In this document: piece after piece, positions 63,932-64,000 of the stretch
Position numbering within the stretch: position 1 is the stretch's first letter
How the letters are laid out: each line of letters starts with the position of its first letter
Source: an uncultured Flavobacterium sp.
GTDB taxonomy: Bacteria; Bacteroidota; Bacteroidia; Flavobacteriales; Flavobacteriaceae
Length of the DNA stretch: 64,000 nucleotides
Assembly (NCBI RefSeq): GCF_963422545.1
Contig: NZ_OY730238.1
Span: forward strand, 310,001-374,000
Reading direction: 5' to 3'
Program-made: the position numbers and the translations under genes
Notes under the pieces: model-generated
Databases searched by the model: none
The model's input: the letters and a program-made list of their open reading frames with translations, nothing else
Told to the model about the DNA's origin: nothing

Positions 63932-64000
63932 ATGAAAAAAATATACCTAACGCTATTAATCATAGGGCAATGTGTTTTAGCACAGAATAAAGCAGAAAGA
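63932..64000 (+). CDS. Start of an exported protein, cut by the window edge
   Basis: Only 23 residues are inside: MKKIYLTLLIIGQCVLAQ and NKAER, a clear signal peptide. By position after a small Cys protein in such a cluster it could be a TonB-dependent receptor, but this cannot be seen from the sequence. Confidence 0.6.
   Translation, partial: MKKIYLTLLIIGQCVLAQNKAER

Overview
The window is chromosomal DNA of a Flavobacterium-like member of the Bacteroidota. Support for this: low GC; promoters of the TAnnTTTG type (I find 15 exact -7 boxes in front of genes); a giant secreted repeat protein with a type IX secretion (T9SS) type B C-terminal domain; BshC of bacillithiol synthesis; the rpmB-rpmG-DUF4295-ftsY block; and a long SecA without the C-terminal zinc motif. 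I see no rRNA, tRNA, CRISPR array, insertion sequence or prophage.

Layout. 0-7.4 kb: L,D-transpeptidase, DUF1573 protein, a histidine kinase/response regulator pair, a metallo-beta-lactamase-fold hydrolase and a B12-binding radical SAM protein. 7.5-12.7 kb: a 1722-residue adhesin-like T9SS cargo with about 15 repeats. 12.7-21 kb: MHS-type transporter, bshC, an integral membrane acyltransferase, ndk, small envelope proteins, a DUF721 protein and a serine hydrolase lipoprotein. 21-31.5 kb: ftsY and ribosomal protein genes, cinA, HPt/FAH pair, DEDDh exonuclease, an E2 acyltransferase, a GT2 glycosyltransferase, an Omp85-like barrel and two small exported proteins. 31.7-46.1 kb: a second membrane acyltransferase, then a capsule/exopolysaccharide locus read leftward from a promoter near 46.1 kb (cytidylyltransferase, hydrolase-like gene, wzy, wzx, pyruvyl transferase, two glycosyltransferases, wcaJ-like, wza, wzc) that faces a CpsB/YwqE-type phosphatase. 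46.2-59.6 kb: mostly housekeeping genes (ABC-F, FKBP, zinc-ribbon SDR, methyltransferase, HTH protein, ABC ATPase, cobalamin adenosyltransferase, secA). 59.7-64 kb: a metal-handling-like cluster with an MbnP-like lipoprotein, its MbnH-like di-heme partner, an outer-membrane barrel with a Cys motif at its N terminus, two 125-residue cysteine proteins in near-duplicate copies flanking them, and the start of one more exported protein at the right edge.

Most worth a second look: (1) the 59.7-64 kb cluster, which looks like a copper or other metal maturation/uptake system with a duplicated small Cys protein; (2) four copies of an intergenic element with conserved arms around a variable, base-paired centre (19.75, 24.4, 61.1 and 62.4 kb), which looks like a structured RNA or DNA element; (3) four broken genes: rpmG with one extra base, and three genes of the capsule locus (glycosyltransferase at an A11 tract, wzy by +1, hydrolase by an in-frame TGA), which could be sequence errors, natural decay or phase variation; (4) short-word quasi-periodic repeats that fill many intergenic gaps and in three places lie inside reading frames.
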